A stretch of DNA of 64,000 nt from JAEZAA01 sp964514485. Its GTDB lineage: Bacteria; Pseudomonadota; Gammaproteobacteria; Pseudomonadales; Oleiphilaceae. Location of the stretch: NCBI GenBank assembly GCA_964514485.1, contig CAZEWG010000001.1, positions 1 to 64,000 on the forward strand. The letters run 5' to 3'. The translations under genes were made by a program, and so were the position numbers. Below, in pieces: positions 34,023 to 43,026 of this stretch. Numbering within the stretch: position 1 is the stretch's first letter; each line of letters begins with the position of its first letter. The notes beneath the pieces were generated by a model. The model was not told the origin of the DNA and made no database searches. It saw only the letters and a list, made by a program, of their open reading frames with translations.

Positions 34023-34672
34023 AGCTCAAGGGCCAGCAGCCGCAAATTGGCCAACGCCCCCACGAACAGGAACTGATCATCCTCCTGCACCAGCCAGTCC
34101 TCCGGCGGTGGTGCCAGGGTTTTCCGGTCCCGCTTCACCAGCAGCAGCTTCAGCGACAGACGTCCGTAGAAATCGAGCTTGCCCAAGGTCTGTCCTGCAA
34201 TCCGCTCCGTGGCCCGAACCTCCACCACATACTGATCATGACCCAGATAGATGTAATCCAGCACCATGGGATAATTCAGCGCCTGGGCCACCCGCTGGCC
34301 CATCTCGAACTCCGGCTGAACGATCCGGTTGACGCCCAGCTTGGCCAGAATCCGGTGATGGTTATGGCTCACCGCCTTGGCCCACACCTGCTTAACCCCC
34401 AGCCCCTTGACCACCAGACTGCACAGCACATTGGCTTCAATGTTCTCGCCAATGGCCACGATCACGGCATCATAATTGGCCACATCCAGCTCCCGCAGGG
34501 CCTTTTCATCCTCGCCATCGGCCAGTGCGGCATAGGTCACATGATCGGCGATCTCGTCAACCCGACGCCGATCCGAGTCGATGCCCAACACTTCATTGCC
34601 CAGCCGAGCCAGCTCCAGGGCAATGGTGCTGCCGAAACGTCCGAGCCCGATCACGGCAAACTTTCGTTTCAA
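34019..34672 (-). CDS. ktrA: TrkA/KtrA regulatory subunit of K+ uptake
   Basis: 217 residues: N-terminal RCK_N Rossmann fold (FAVIGLGRFGSTIALELARLGNEVLGIDSD) and C-terminal RCK_C domain (FYGRLSLKLLLVKRDRKTL...GALANLRLLALEL). It forms the cytoplasmic nucleotide-sensing ring on the channel. Start chosen at TTG 34672 (MKRKFAVIGLGRFG, AAGGTG seven bases upstream), as homologues begin here; a TTG at 34705 is also open. Translation is coupled to ktrB. Confidence 0.92.
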   Translation of the reverse strand: MKRKFAVIGLGRFGSTIALELARLGNEVLGIDSDRRRVDEIADHVTYAALADGEDEKALRELDVANYDAVIVAIGENIEANVLCSLVVKGLGVKQVWAKAVSHNHHRILAKLGVNRIVQPEFEMGQRVAQALNYPMVLDYIYLGHDQYVVEVRATERIAGQTLGKLDFYGRLSLKLLLVKRDRKTLAPPPEDWLVQEDDQFLFVGALANLRLLALEL

Positions 34673-34899
34673 GGGAGTGCACCTTCTGATTAGTGGACTG
34701 TGCAAATTCCATCATACTCAAGGCGCGCCATCGGGACGACGAGGGGCTCTGGACATTGATGACTGCGGGGTGGCGCACAACTGACGGGGACACCCTGGAT
34801 GAAAGGATCTGGAAGAAGTCGCAGACGTGACAACGCTGCCCGGTTCCGGCCTCTTCCGTGGTGGCCGACCAGGCGATGGGTGTCAATGGAGATAACGAG

Positions 34900-35967
34900 T
34901 TAGCTGGCGATTAGCACGTCGTCCCAACGTTGATGCTCGAAACGCTCGGCAAACTCTTCCGCCAGCCATTCACTGGCATCAATCACCTTTTGCCAGTAGC
35001 GAATCCGGGTATCATCGTCGAACTCGTCAAAATCCTTGCGATCGGAGATCTTGCCGTAAGGCAGTGCCGCCACCAGTTCCGGACTGGGCGCGATCATCAC
35101 CACATTGCTGTAGTGTTCCGCCTTCGGTCGCCGCCAGGCCAGCCCTTTGTCGAACCAGCCAGGCACCGCCTTGCTGTAGAAATGGGGATAAAAGACCAGG
35201 TCATCGGTTTGGGGCGCAAACGGCAGGTCAAAGTGATAATCCACGATGCCGCCATCACGATGCACCGGGTGGCGACTCCCCGCAATGTCCCTGACTCCTT
35301 CCAATACCAAGGGAATGGCGCCAGTGGCCTCCAAAACCTTGGGGAGGTTGTCCGGGGTCAGTGAGACCTTTTCGGTCGGATAATCCTGCAGGTTCAGAAA
35401 GGGGGCATCGCTGTCGCGCACATGAAACAGCGAGCGATGGAAGAAGCCGGACAGCCAGCGCCGGTTCATGGCGTTGGCGGTAGCCGCCAGGAACAGCCCC
35501 GACAACTGCAAGGGCTTGGCCTCATGGCCGGTCCAGCCCCGGCAGCCGGCGGTAATCAGGTGCAGTTTGAACACTGGGTTGTTGCAAATGCTCTGGGCGC
35601 CATCCTCACCAATAAACGAGGCGATCATGTCGCGGCTGGACTGGGAAATAACGCTAGCGCTCGACTTGGGAGCGTAGCGCAGGTTGTGATAATGGTCCCG
35701 AAAGAAGGTTAAGGCTTGGTAAGGATCAGCACTGGCATGGGCGGCCATCCGCCAGCCCCCGACGGAAGATCCCAGCAAATGCAGCGGTTGCTGGCGCCCC
35801 TTAAAGAATTCACCTGCCAGGTAGCGGTCCAGGCCACTCAGGATAAACCATTTGGGACCGCCCGAGGCCCCCACCATCACCCGGAACTGGTCGGGACGAA
35901 TGCCCTCGGACCGGATCCGGGCCAGGGCTTGCGGGCCGGCCTTGATCACAAAGGTAGGCTGTTTCAT
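34900..35967 (-). CDS. Patatin-like phospholipase family protein
   Basis: 355 residues with patatin features: oxyanion loop GASGGPKW (about 33-40), nucleophile elbow GSSVGGW (about 66-72) and the Asp of the Ser-Asp dyad in DGGIVDYHFD (about 238-247). Soluble, no signal peptide. It is 74 bases downstream of sugE on the same strand, so it might be read through from the guanidine-responsive promoter. The substrate is not predictable. Confidence 0.82.
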   Translation of the reverse strand: MKQPTFVIKAGPQALARIRSEGIRPDQFRVMVGASGGPKWFILSGLDRYLAGEFFKGRQQPLHLLGSSVGGWRMAAHASADPYQALTFFRDHYHNLRYAPKSSASVISQSSRDMIASFIGEDGAQSICNNPVFKLHLITAGCRGWTGHEAKPLQLSGLFLAATANAMNRRWLSGFFHRSLFHVRDSDAPFLNLQDYPTEKVSLTPDNLPKVLEATGAIPLVLEGVRDIAGSRHPVHRDGGIVDYHFDLPFAPQTDDLVFYPHFYSKAVPGWFDKGLAWRRPKAEHYSNVVMIAPSPELVAALPYGKISDRKDFDEFDDDTRIRYWQKVIDASEWLAEEFAERFEHQRWDDVLIAS

Positions 35968-36041
35968 CGCTCTTGCTTACCTCGCCGTTGATTCAGATTA
36001 AGTTCCCACGTCTCTGCCCCCAACCGGACATCAGACACCGA

Positions 36042-36356
36042 CTAAGACAGCCACTTAAGCCCTGCAATTCCGGACACAATCAGCACAATGCAGAGAATCC
36101 GTGCCACCGTTGCCGCCTCGCCAAACAGCACAATGCCCAGCACCGCGGTGCCGACCGCTCCGATCCCGGTCCAGACGGCATAAGCGGTGCCCACCGGCAA
36201 AAACTTCAAGGCATAGCTGAGCAGCCCGAAGCTGACCACCATGGCGGCGAGGGTGCCCACCGAAGGCCAAAGTCGTGTAAAACCTTCCGTATATTTGAGG
36301 CCAATGGCCCAGCCGATCTCAAACAGGCCAGCAATAAAAAGCACAAGCCACGCCAT
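36042..36356 (-). CDS. sugE: Guanidinium exporter SugE/Gdx (SMR family)
   Basis: 104 residues, four membrane helices. WLVLFIAGLFEIGWAIGLKYTEGFTRLWPS carries the essential membrane glutamate, and LPVGTAYAVWTGIGAVGTAVLGIVLFGE is the SMR signature. It exchanges protons for guanidinium as an antiparallel dimer. The frame is open to 36527, but ATG 36356 (GGGAG upstream) gives the family length. The guanidine-II riboswitch directly upstream confirms the Gdx assignment over a general quaternary-ammonium pump. Confidence 0.95.
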   Translation of the reverse strand: MAWLVLFIAGLFEIGWAIGLKYTEGFTRLWPSVGTLAAMVVSFGLLSYALKFLPVGTAYAVWTGIGAVGTAVLGIVLFGEAATVARILCIVLIVSGIAGLKWLS

Positions 36357-36378
36357 GATACTCTCCCAACAGGAAACA

Positions 36379-36425
36379 CGGAGTCGTCTCCGAAATACAG
36401 GAAGATGCACCGGGGTCGTCCCCGG
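36379..36425 (-). ncRNA. Guanidine-II (mini-ykkC) riboswitch
   Basis: On the minus strand two hairpins in series: CCGGGG-ACGA-CCCCGG (36425-36410) and CGGAG-ACGA-CTCCG (36392-36379), separated by 17 bases. Both loops are ACGA, matching the ACGR tetraloops of guanidine-II. The second hairpin ends 22 bases before the sugE ATG, close to the GGGAG Shine-Dalgarno, which fits translational control: guanidine lets the loops kiss and frees the ribosome site. Both structure and downstream gene agree. Confidence 0.93.
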
Positions 36426-36563
36426 GATCTGATTCATCACCCAGTGATGAGGAGGGGCCTGGCCAACAAACTGGATACGGCCATTGCAGAAAGTTAAACC
36501 CGTATAGTTTACCAAAATGGCCAGCAAAGCACCAAACCGGACAATCCCCTATCACAGTGTTGC

Positions 36564-36592
36564 TAGAGTGCGCAGTCAAAATTCCCTATAAT
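36564..36592 (+). promoter_or_regulatory. Candidate sigma-70 promoter for ppa
   Basis: Perfect -10 box TATAAT at 36587-36592, about 94 bases before the ppa start. The -35 position (36564-36569, TAGAGT) is poor. Confidence 0.5.
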
Positions 36593-36685
36593 TGCCGCCT
36601 TTATTTTTTTCAGCCCCGGCACACTCCCTTCCGGAGTCTTGGGGCGCCCGACTTTTTGGCAATTCAACTCAAGGAAACCCGCGAC

Positions 36686-37216
36686 ATGAACTTCGACAAA
36701 ATTCCGGCAGGAAAAAGCCTCCCCGAAGACTTTTACGTAGTCATTGAAATTCCGGCCAACAGCTCGCCGGTCAAATACGAAGTCGACAAGGACATGGGCG
36801 CGGTAATGGTTGACCGTTTCATGGCCACCCCGATGTTTTATCCGGCCAACTACGGCTTTATCCCCAACACCCTGTCTGAAGACGGTGACCCGCTGGATGT
36901 GCTGGTGATCACTCCTTACCCTGTTGTGCCGGGCGCCATTATCCGCTGCCGTGCCGTGGGCGTGCTGAACATGTCCGACGAAGCCGGTCAGGACGCCAAG
37001 CTGCTGGCCGTTCCCCACAGCAAACTGACCACGATTTATGATGACATCAAGGATATCGGTGATGTGCCCGAGCTGCTGATCAAGCAAATCGAGCATTTCT
37101 TCGAAAACTACAAAGACCTGGAAAAAGGCAAGTGGGTCAAGGTGGACAAATGGGAAGGCCGCGACGCTGCCATCCAGGCCATCGAGAAAGCCGTGGCTGC
37201 CGTCCAAGGCAACTAA
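36686..37216 (+). CDS. ppa: Inorganic pyrophosphatase
   Basis: 176-residue family I soluble pyrophosphatase (E. coli Ppa 176). It hydrolyses PPi with Mg2+. Signatures: VIEIPANSSPVKYEVDKD, YPANYGFIPNTL and the metal site EDGDPLDVLV. The ATG at 36686 follows AAGGAA; the open frame upstream to 36557 is not coding. A strong terminator follows. Confidence 0.97.
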   Translation: MNFDKIPAGKSLPEDFYVVIEIPANSSPVKYEVDKDMGAVMVDRFMATPMFYPANYGFIPNTLSEDGDPLDVLVITPYPVVPGAIIRCRAVGVLNMSDEAGQDAKLLAVPHSKLTTIYDDIKDIGDVPELLIKQIEHFFENYKDLEKGKWVKVDKWEGRDAAIQAIEKAVAAVQGN

Positions 37217-37255
37217 GCCGACCCTCAGCCGATGCCTTGGGGCAGAAGCCGAGTC

Positions 37256-37290
37256 ACAAAAAAGCCGAACCCGGGGTTCGGCTTTTTTTA
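37256..37290. terminator. Bidirectional intrinsic terminator after ppa
   Basis: Stem GCCGAACC / GGTTCGGC (37264-37271, 37275-37282) flanked by an A-run on the left and a T-run on the right (CTTTTTTTA). It serves convergent ppa and the DUF2333 gene. Confidence 0.9.
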
Positions 37291-37316
37291 TGGTCGCTCG
37301 GTTGGGTGCGCCCCGC

Positions 37317-38354
37317 TTAGCCTTGCGCCAGCAGCGTGCGCAGATCACGAATGGCGGTGTTGGCGCGGGAAATATAGGACGCCATGGTCAAGGAGTGATT
37401 GGCTAGCACCCCAAAGCCACTGCCGTTGAGAATCACCGGACTCCACATCGGTGTCTGGGCGGCCTCCAGCTCCACGATAATCTGACGCAAACTGGGCAGG
37501 GCATTCTTGTTTCTCAGCACCTGCTGAAAGTCCACCTCCACCGCCCGCAGCAGATGCAGCAGTGCCCAGGTGGTTCCCCGCGCCTCATAGAACACATCGT
37601 CCAGCTCCAGCCAGGGGGTGGTCACCTGTTCCGCGGTCAGATCCGCCTCCCCCTCCTGGACCACCGGCTCGCCGGCCAGGGAGAGATTGAGCCGGGGTTT
37701 GCCGACACTTTCACTTAACCGGTTGGACAGGCTGCCCAGCCGGGTTTCCAGGTTGGCCAGCCAGTTCCGCAGGTTATCGGCACGGGCATAGAACTGGGCG
37801 TCGGCACGACTAGGGTCCGCCAACCGGGCCAGATAGCTCTCCAGGGCCTCGATCCCCCGACGGTATTCCCGTTCGGTGGACGGAATCGCCCAGCTGCCGT
37901 TATCAAAGTTAAATTGGGGTTCCGCCACCCGCAGATCCCGGTCTTCCACCGACTGGCTCTGGGAGCGGCTGATATCATTTCGCATGGAACGGGCCATATC
38001 CCGCACCTGCACCAGCACTCCAAACTCCCAGCTGGGCATGTTATCGAGCCACACCCCCGGGGGCATCACATCGTTGGTGAGGTAGCCGCCGGGCTTGTCC
38101 AGCAGGGTCTGGGCCAAGGTGATCAAGGTGGCGGTGGTGACGTAACCCGTGACGAGTTGCTGATTATTGCGCAACGCCATCTGCTCGGCATTTTCCTGCA
38201 CCGGGAACAGATCTGGCTCATTGCTCCAGTAAAGCCCCAGAATAATCACTATCACCAGATAGATCGCCAGGGCGCTCAACAGCACCTTCGGCAGCACGCC
38301 CTGCCCCATCAGGGACTGCAGACGTGCCCGCTGACCTTGCCAAAACTCTCTCAT
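37317..38354 (-). CDS. DUF2333 family membrane-anchored protein
   Basis: 345 residues from ATG 38354. One N-terminal helix (about 23-44, VLLSALAIYLVIVIILGLYW), then a helical periplasmic domain with DUF2333 features: LVTGYVTTATLITLAQTLLDKPGGYLTNDVMPPGVWLDNMPSWEFG and the C-terminal HSLTMASYISRANTAIRDLRTLL. Function unknown in the family. It begins 28 bases after the lapD stop on the same strand, so it is probably in the lapD unit. Confidence 0.88.
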   Translation of the reverse strand: MREFWQGQRARLQSLMGQGVLPKVLLSALAIYLVIVIILGLYWSNEPDLFPVQENAEQMALRNNQQLVTGYVTTATLITLAQTLLDKPGGYLTNDVMPPGVWLDNMPSWEFGVLVQVRDMARSMRNDISRSQSQSVEDRDLRVAEPQFNFDNGSWAIPSTEREYRRGIEALESYLARLADPSRADAQFYARADNLRNWLANLETRLGSLSNRLSESVGKPRLNLSLAGEPVVQEGEADLTAEQVTTPWLELDDVFYEARGTTWALLHLLRAVEVDFQQVLRNKNALPSLRQIIVELEAAQTPMWSPVILNGSGFGVLANHSLTMASYISRANTAIRDLRTLLAQG

Positions 38355-38382
38355 GGTTTGAAATCGCCTTATCTCGTTTCGA

Positions 38383-40392
38383 TTATTCAACCGCTTCCCA
38401 GGGCAATGCCTGTGGCCTGCACAGGTAGTAGCCCATGGCGGCATCAAATCCCAATTGCTCGACCAAACGCCATTCTTCCTCAAACTCGACGCCCATGGCT
38501 ACGACCTTCACGCCCAAACCCCGGGCAATTTGCAGAACGGAGCGCAGGAAAAACTGATTCTCCCGACTTTGATGCAAGTCGCGAATAAAGCTCTGATCGA
38601 TTTTAATGAAATGAATGGGCAAATGTTGCAAATAGCCAAAGGGGATGGCGGTGGCCCCGAAACGATCAATGGCCACCTGATACCCCAGCTCACTGGCCCG
38701 GGCCGTCAACTGCCCCACCTCGGCCTGGGCATAATGCAGGGTATACTCGGGAATTTCCAACACCAGTCGCTGACGCTCCCGGGGCTGCTGTTCCAGCCGG
38801 GCCAAAAGCCATTCCACAAAGCCCTGCTCCGCCAGGCTGCTCGGCGACAGACTCAGGGCATAGCGCTCACCGGTCTGCGGGCGCTGTCCAATGTGCTGCA
38901 GCAACAGTTCCAGCACCATCTGGTCAAACTCCCGGGATAAGCCGAAACGCTTCGCCATCGGCAAAAACAACCCGGCCACCAGGGTATGCCCCGCCACCTG
39001 AATCCGGGACAGCACCTGATGGTGCAAAATGGTCTGCCGGTCCAGGCTGACCACCGGCTGAAAATAAAGCTGCAAGGACCGCTCCGCCAGCACCTGTCGC
39101 AAGATGCCCAGCCATTCCGAGGCGGAATAGGCATGTTGCCCGGGAAACTGGGCCCGATCCTCATCCCAATAGCGCTGCCAGCCATTGGCACCGGTTGCCT
39201 GAGCCTTGCGCAGGGCAATATCCGCCTCGGCCAACAGGGCCTCTCCCTCCCGCTGATGCAAGCTGGAGGTCATCCCCAGATGCAGCACATCGTTACGGCA
39301 CATCTTTTTGATGGAAGGCACGCTGGCCAGCCGCTTCAACAGCTCATCGGCAAAGCGGTCACTCTGTTCCTCCAGCACCCCGGGCAGATAAAGGGCAAAA
39401 TCAGCCCCGGAACGTCGCGCCGCCAAAGCCCCGATCACCGGCTCCGCGGCCCGCCGCAGTTCCTGGGCGACCTCCCGGAGCAGATGGTCGCCCTCGGCCC
39501 GCCCAAACTCCTGGTTAAACTCGGCAAAATCACTCACCTGCATCAGCATCAGGGTGCCCACCGCAAAGTGGGGTTCTGACTGCAAACTGGTCTGCAGCCG
39601 CTTGTCGAACTCCAAGCGGTTGGAAAGCCCCGTCAGGGAATCCCGATAGGTCTGCTCCCGCAACGCCTCGATCTGGCTCAACTGTTCCTGCTGGATCTGC
39701 TCCAGACGCTCTGCCATGTCATTCATGGCAATAGCCACCTGACGCAGTTCGGTGGTTCTGGGGAGCGGCGAACGGGCGCTGAAGTCCCGCTGGCGAATGG
39801 CATCGGCCTGTTTTTCAATCCGGTGCAAGGGCTGCAGGATCATATACACCACGGCCCGCACCACCACATAACCCAGCAGCGCAATCACCAGAAACCAGAT
39901 CAGCTGCGCGCGGATCAGGTGCCACAGGTCCCGATAGGCAAAGCCGGGGTGGCTCACCACCGTCACCGAGCCCAGCTGATTCCAGCCGCTGACCACGTCT
40001 GCCACGCCCTCTGGCGCGGTCAGGTCAATCCAGCTCACAAACCAGCCCGGCACCCCTTCGAGCGCCAGCTCCGACTCCCGCACCACCAAGGGACGTCCCT
40101 CCAGATCCGACAACACGATACGCTGGTAGTAACCACTGTCGTAGATGGCATTGATCATGGACCCCACCACCGCCAGGTCACGGGCATCCACTGCGGTGGA
40201 CAAAGAGAGCCCCAGCGAAGTGGCGGCATCCTGAGCATGGGACTGCAACTGGGACTGCATATACTGGCGTAGGTTATACAGGTTGGACGACAGGGTTCCG
40301 AGCAACAACAGCAGTAACAACCCACTTACCGCCAGTTCCAGCAGACGCCTTAATGTCATGCCGGCGCTGGTTTTGTTCTCAGCTCCCTTCAT
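38383..40392 (-). CDS. lapD: LapD-type c-di-GMP receptor with degenerate GGDEF and EAL domains
   Basis: 669 residues: helix (about 13-34), periplasmic LapD/MoxY-type sensor (about 36-160), second helix (about 163-187), HAMP with signalling helix (to about 245), GGDEF-like (about 248-410) and EAL-like (about 420-665). The cyclase motif is RSGADF instead of GGDEF, and EALLR is replaced by VLSRI, so both are non-catalytic; this is the LapD pattern, where the EAL fold binds c-di-GMP and the periplasmic domain holds the LapG protease. AAAGGAGG precedes the ATG at 40392. No lapG is in the window. Confidence 0.87.
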   Translation of the reverse strand: MKGAENKTSAGMTLRRLLELAVSGLLLLLLLGTLSSNLYNLRQYMQSQLQSHAQDAATSLGLSLSTAVDARDLAVVGSMINAIYDSGYYQRIVLSDLEGRPLVVRESELALEGVPGWFVSWIDLTAPEGVADVVSGWNQLGSVTVVSHPGFAYRDLWHLIRAQLIWFLVIALLGYVVVRAVVYMILQPLHRIEKQADAIRQRDFSARSPLPRTTELRQVAIAMNDMAERLEQIQQEQLSQIEALREQTYRDSLTGLSNRLEFDKRLQTSLQSEPHFAVGTLMLMQVSDFAEFNQEFGRAEGDHLLREVAQELRRAAEPVIGALAARRSGADFALYLPGVLEEQSDRFADELLKRLASVPSIKKMCRNDVLHLGMTSSLHQREGEALLAEADIALRKAQATGANGWQRYWDEDRAQFPGQHAYSASEWLGILRQVLAERSLQLYFQPVVSLDRQTILHHQVLSRIQVAGHTLVAGLFLPMAKRFGLSREFDQMVLELLLQHIGQRPQTGERYALSLSPSSLAEQGFVEWLLARLEQQPRERQRLVLEIPEYTLHYAQAEVGQLTARASELGYQVAIDRFGATAIPFGYLQHLPIHFIKIDQSFIRDLHQSRENQFFLRSVLQIARGLGVKVVAMGVEFEEEWRLVEQLGFDAAMGYYLCRPQALPWEAVE

Positions 40393-40488
40393 TGCCGACC
40401 TCCTTTCCCGTTCATCGTGCTATGCTCTCTTACCAATCGCCAGTTGGCACTAACTGTTTTCAGCCCTATTCGGTAACAATTTGCATTT

Positions 40489-40521
40489 TTTACATTGACT
40501 GACATTTAGCGACTATATTTA
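40489..40521 (+). promoter_or_regulatory. AT-rich candidate promoter region before the diguanylate cyclase gene
   Basis: The 279-bp lapD / cyclase divergent space contains TTTACA (40489-40494) and TTGACT (40495-40500) as -35 candidates and TATATT (40514-40519) or TATTTA (40516-40521) as -10. Spacings (19 and 15) are off optimum. The rest of the space shows nothing else. Confidence 0.35.
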
Positions 40522-40671
40522 AGCTGCAGGCGGATCATATACTCTTGCATACTTTAGCCGACAACAAATAACAAAACCGAGGCATAGACCGAACAATCAT
40601 GACTTTGTGCGTGACGCCAGTATTACCAGCCTTGCTCTCAGATCACTCTTCCAAACAGCTGGGGGGCCACC

Positions 40672-42309
40672 ATGTCATCATCTGAAGACCAGCGCGAACA
40701 GCTCAAACGCCACTTTGCCAAACGTGTCACCAACCAGGCCCGCGTGGTTCTGGACGCTTGGCAGCATTGGCTGGATCAGCAATTTGCCGATCCCCGCTGG
40801 CTGGAAGAACTAGAAGAAGCGAACGAGAAGCTGGGCAAATACGCCGCCCGCTTCGATATGATGCAGCAACTGTCGATTGCCCAGAAGATCAGCACCGCCC
40901 TGAAGGAGCTGCGCCTGCGTGATCAGACCATGGGGCCCGAGCCCCAGGCGCACTTGACCGGTTTAATGGAAAGCCTGGCCGAATCCATCATCCGCAAAAC
41001 AGATCGGGACGCCCAGGAGTCCCCACGCACCTACCTGCGCTCACCGGTCTATCTGGCCTTCAACCAATACGAAACCGCCTATCGCATCATCAAGCAGATG
41101 GACTTTTTCGGATTCCGTGGCCAGCAATTCGAAACCCCCGAGGAGCTTTTGCAAGCCACCCTGAAACACAAGCCGGAAACCATCGTCATCGACGTGGATT
41201 TTGGTGAAACCAAAATGGGTGGCATCAACCTGATCAAGCAGATCCAGAGCAATCACGAAACCCCGATTCCGGTGATTTTTGTCTGCGATGACGAGGGCGA
41301 TATTGAAACCCGCCTGCACGCGGTGCGCGCCGGCGGCGAGGAATTTTTCACCTGCACCGTGGACCCGGGCCAGTTGGTGGAGAAGATCGAATCCTACACC
41401 CGGGCCAACCCACAAGAGCCCTATCGGGTCCTGGTGGTGGACGACTCACGGGCCCAGGCGGTGTATATCGAGAACGCCCTCAAAAAAGCCGGCATGGTTC
41501 CGAAAGTCATCACCGACCCGATGCAGGTGCTGATTGCCCTGGAACAGTTTTCACCGGAAATCATCATCATGGACATGTACATGCCCGGCTGCACCGGCAT
41601 GGAGCTGGCCAAGGTGATCCGTCAGCAGGACAAGTTCGTCAGCGTACCGATTATCTATCTGTCCGCGGAAGATGACATCAACAAGCAGCTGCATGCCATG
41701 AGCCTGGGCGGGGATGACTTCCTGACCAAGCCCATCAATCCCCGTCACCTGGTGGCCACCATTCACAACCGGGGACGCCGGGCCCGCTCGTTGCTGGCGC
41801 TGATGATCCGTGACAGCCTGACCGGGCTGTATAACCATACCCACACCCTGTACCTGCTGGAAACCGAAATCCTCAAGGCCCAGAAGAGCGGCAGCCCGCT
41901 CACCTTTGTCATGATGGATATCGATTACTTCAAAAAGATCAACGACACCTATGGCCACGCCATTGGCGACCGGGTCCTCAAAAGCCTGGCCCTGTTCCTC
42001 AAGCAGCGCCTGCGCAAAACCGACCACATCGGGCGCTACGGTGGCGAGGAGTTTGCCATTGTGCTGCCCAACACCACCGAGTCCGACGCCAAACAGATGC
42101 TCAATGACATCCGGGAACGCTTCAGTGACTTGCGCCAACCCGCTGGCGACCAGGAGTTCCGGGTGACCTTCAGTTGTGGTGTGGCGCAATCCCGGGGAGA
42201 AAGCGCCCAGGCCCTTTCCGAACGGGCCGACCGGGCGCTCTACGAAGCCAAGCATGCGGGCCGTAACTGCGTCCGTGTCAGTCGCGACAGTCCGGAGCAT
42301 TCCGGATAG
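40672..42309 (+). CDS. Response regulator diguanylate cyclase (two REC domains plus GGDEF)
   Basis: 545 residues. An N-terminal helical region of about 130 residues that could be an HPt-like module (no certain phospho-His), a first REC domain (about 125-245; TIVIDVDF, atypical), a second canonical REC (about 250-370; VLVVDDSRAQ, IIIMDMYMPGCTG, LSAEDD, TKPINP) and a GGDEF domain (about 375-540) with the active GGEEF motif in RYGGEEFAIVLP. The layout is PleD-like: phosphorylation should promote dimerisation and c-di-GMP synthesis. No histidine kinase gene is adjacent. Confidence 0.93.
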   Translation: MSSSEDQREQLKRHFAKRVTNQARVVLDAWQHWLDQQFADPRWLEELEEANEKLGKYAARFDMMQQLSIAQKISTALKELRLRDQTMGPEPQAHLTGLMESLAESIIRKTDRDAQESPRTYLRSPVYLAFNQYETAYRIIKQMDFFGFRGQQFETPEELLQATLKHKPETIVIDVDFGETKMGGINLIKQIQSNHETPIPVIFVCDDEGDIETRLHAVRAGGEEFFTCTVDPGQLVEKIESYTRANPQEPYRVLVVDDSRAQAVYIENALKKAGMVPKVITDPMQVLIALEQFSPEIIIMDMYMPGCTGMELAKVIRQQDKFVSVPIIYLSAEDDINKQLHAMSLGGDDFLTKPINPRHLVATIHNRGRRARSLLALMIRDSLTGLYNHTHTLYLLETEILKAQKSGSPLTFVMMDIDYFKKINDTYGHAIGDRVLKSLALFLKQRLRKTDHIGRYGGEEFAIVLPNTTESDAKQMLNDIRERFSDLRQPAGDQEFRVTFSCGVAQSRGESAQALSERADRALYEAKHAGRNCVRVSRDSPEHSG

Positions 42310-42504
42310 GACTCCCACCTCCACGCTGCCAAAATCCGTTGAACCAGGGAAGGTTTCAACAAGATTTACATTGCCCGGCTGCCTATTATTTGTTGAATCT
42401 TGCTGGCGAAAGCGGCAAACTTCGTGGATTTTCACGCTTTCTGCCCGAAATAACCCAACCTTGAACAGAGCTCAGGGCGGCAGGGTGCGGCAATGTCAGC
42501 CCGG

Positions 42505-42522
42505 GACCAGTTGCTCCTGGTC
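42505..42522. other. Hairpin in the aroQ leader
   Basis: Stem GACCAG / CTGGTC around TTGCTC, followed by TTGTCTGG, 34 bases before aroQ. The 246-bp space 42310-42555 also holds an imperfect GTTGAACC / GGTTTCAAC hairpin (42338-42360). Nothing else is recognised there. Confidence 0.35.
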
Positions 42523-42555
42523 TTGTCTGGCAAATGATCAACATGGACTCAACGC

Positions 42556-43017
42556 ATGGCAACCATTCTCGTTTTACATGGCCCCAACCTGAACATGCTG
42601 GGCTTGCGGGAGCCTGCCCACTATGGCCGGGACACCCTGGATGATATCAACCAGAGGCTGAGCCAGCAGGCCAGCGCCGGCGGACATCAGCTCCAGGCGC
42701 TGCAAAGCAACGCGGAATACGAACTGATCGAGCGCATTCACGCCGCGGCGCGGGAGCCCGTGGATTTTATCATCATCAATCCCGCCGCCTTTACCCACAC
42801 CTCCGTGGCCCTGCGTGATGCCCTACTGGCAGTCGCGATTCCTTTTATTGAAGTGCATCTGTCCAACGTCCATGCCCGAGAGCCGTTTCGCCATCATTCC
42901 TATTTTTCAGATATTGCTGTTGGCGTGATCTGCGGCCTGGGCGGCCAAGGCTACGAGCTGGCCCTACAGGCCGCCGTGTCTTATCTGGAAAAAACAAACG
43001 CGTCTAGAAAATCATAG
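42556..43017 (+). CDS. aroQ: Type II 3-dehydroquinate dehydratase
   Basis: 153 residues; third step of the shikimate pathway (3-dehydroquinate to 3-dehydroshikimate). Motifs: LHGPNLNMLGLREPAHYG with the catalytic Arg/Tyr lid, LQSNAEYELIERIHAA, and IINPAAFTHTSVALRDAL, FIEVHLSNVHAREPFRHHSYFSDIA with the catalytic His. It stands at the head of aroQ-accB-accC-prmA, a common gammaproteobacterial order, 9 bases before accB. Confidence 0.97.
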   Translation: MATILVLHGPNLNMLGLREPAHYGRDTLDDINQRLSQQASAGGHQLQALQSNAEYELIERIHAAAREPVDFIIINPAAFTHTSVALRDALLAVAIPFIEVHLSNVHAREPFRHHSYFSDIAVGVICGLGGQGYELALQAAVSYLEKTNASRKS

Positions 43018-43026
43018 AGAACCGCT

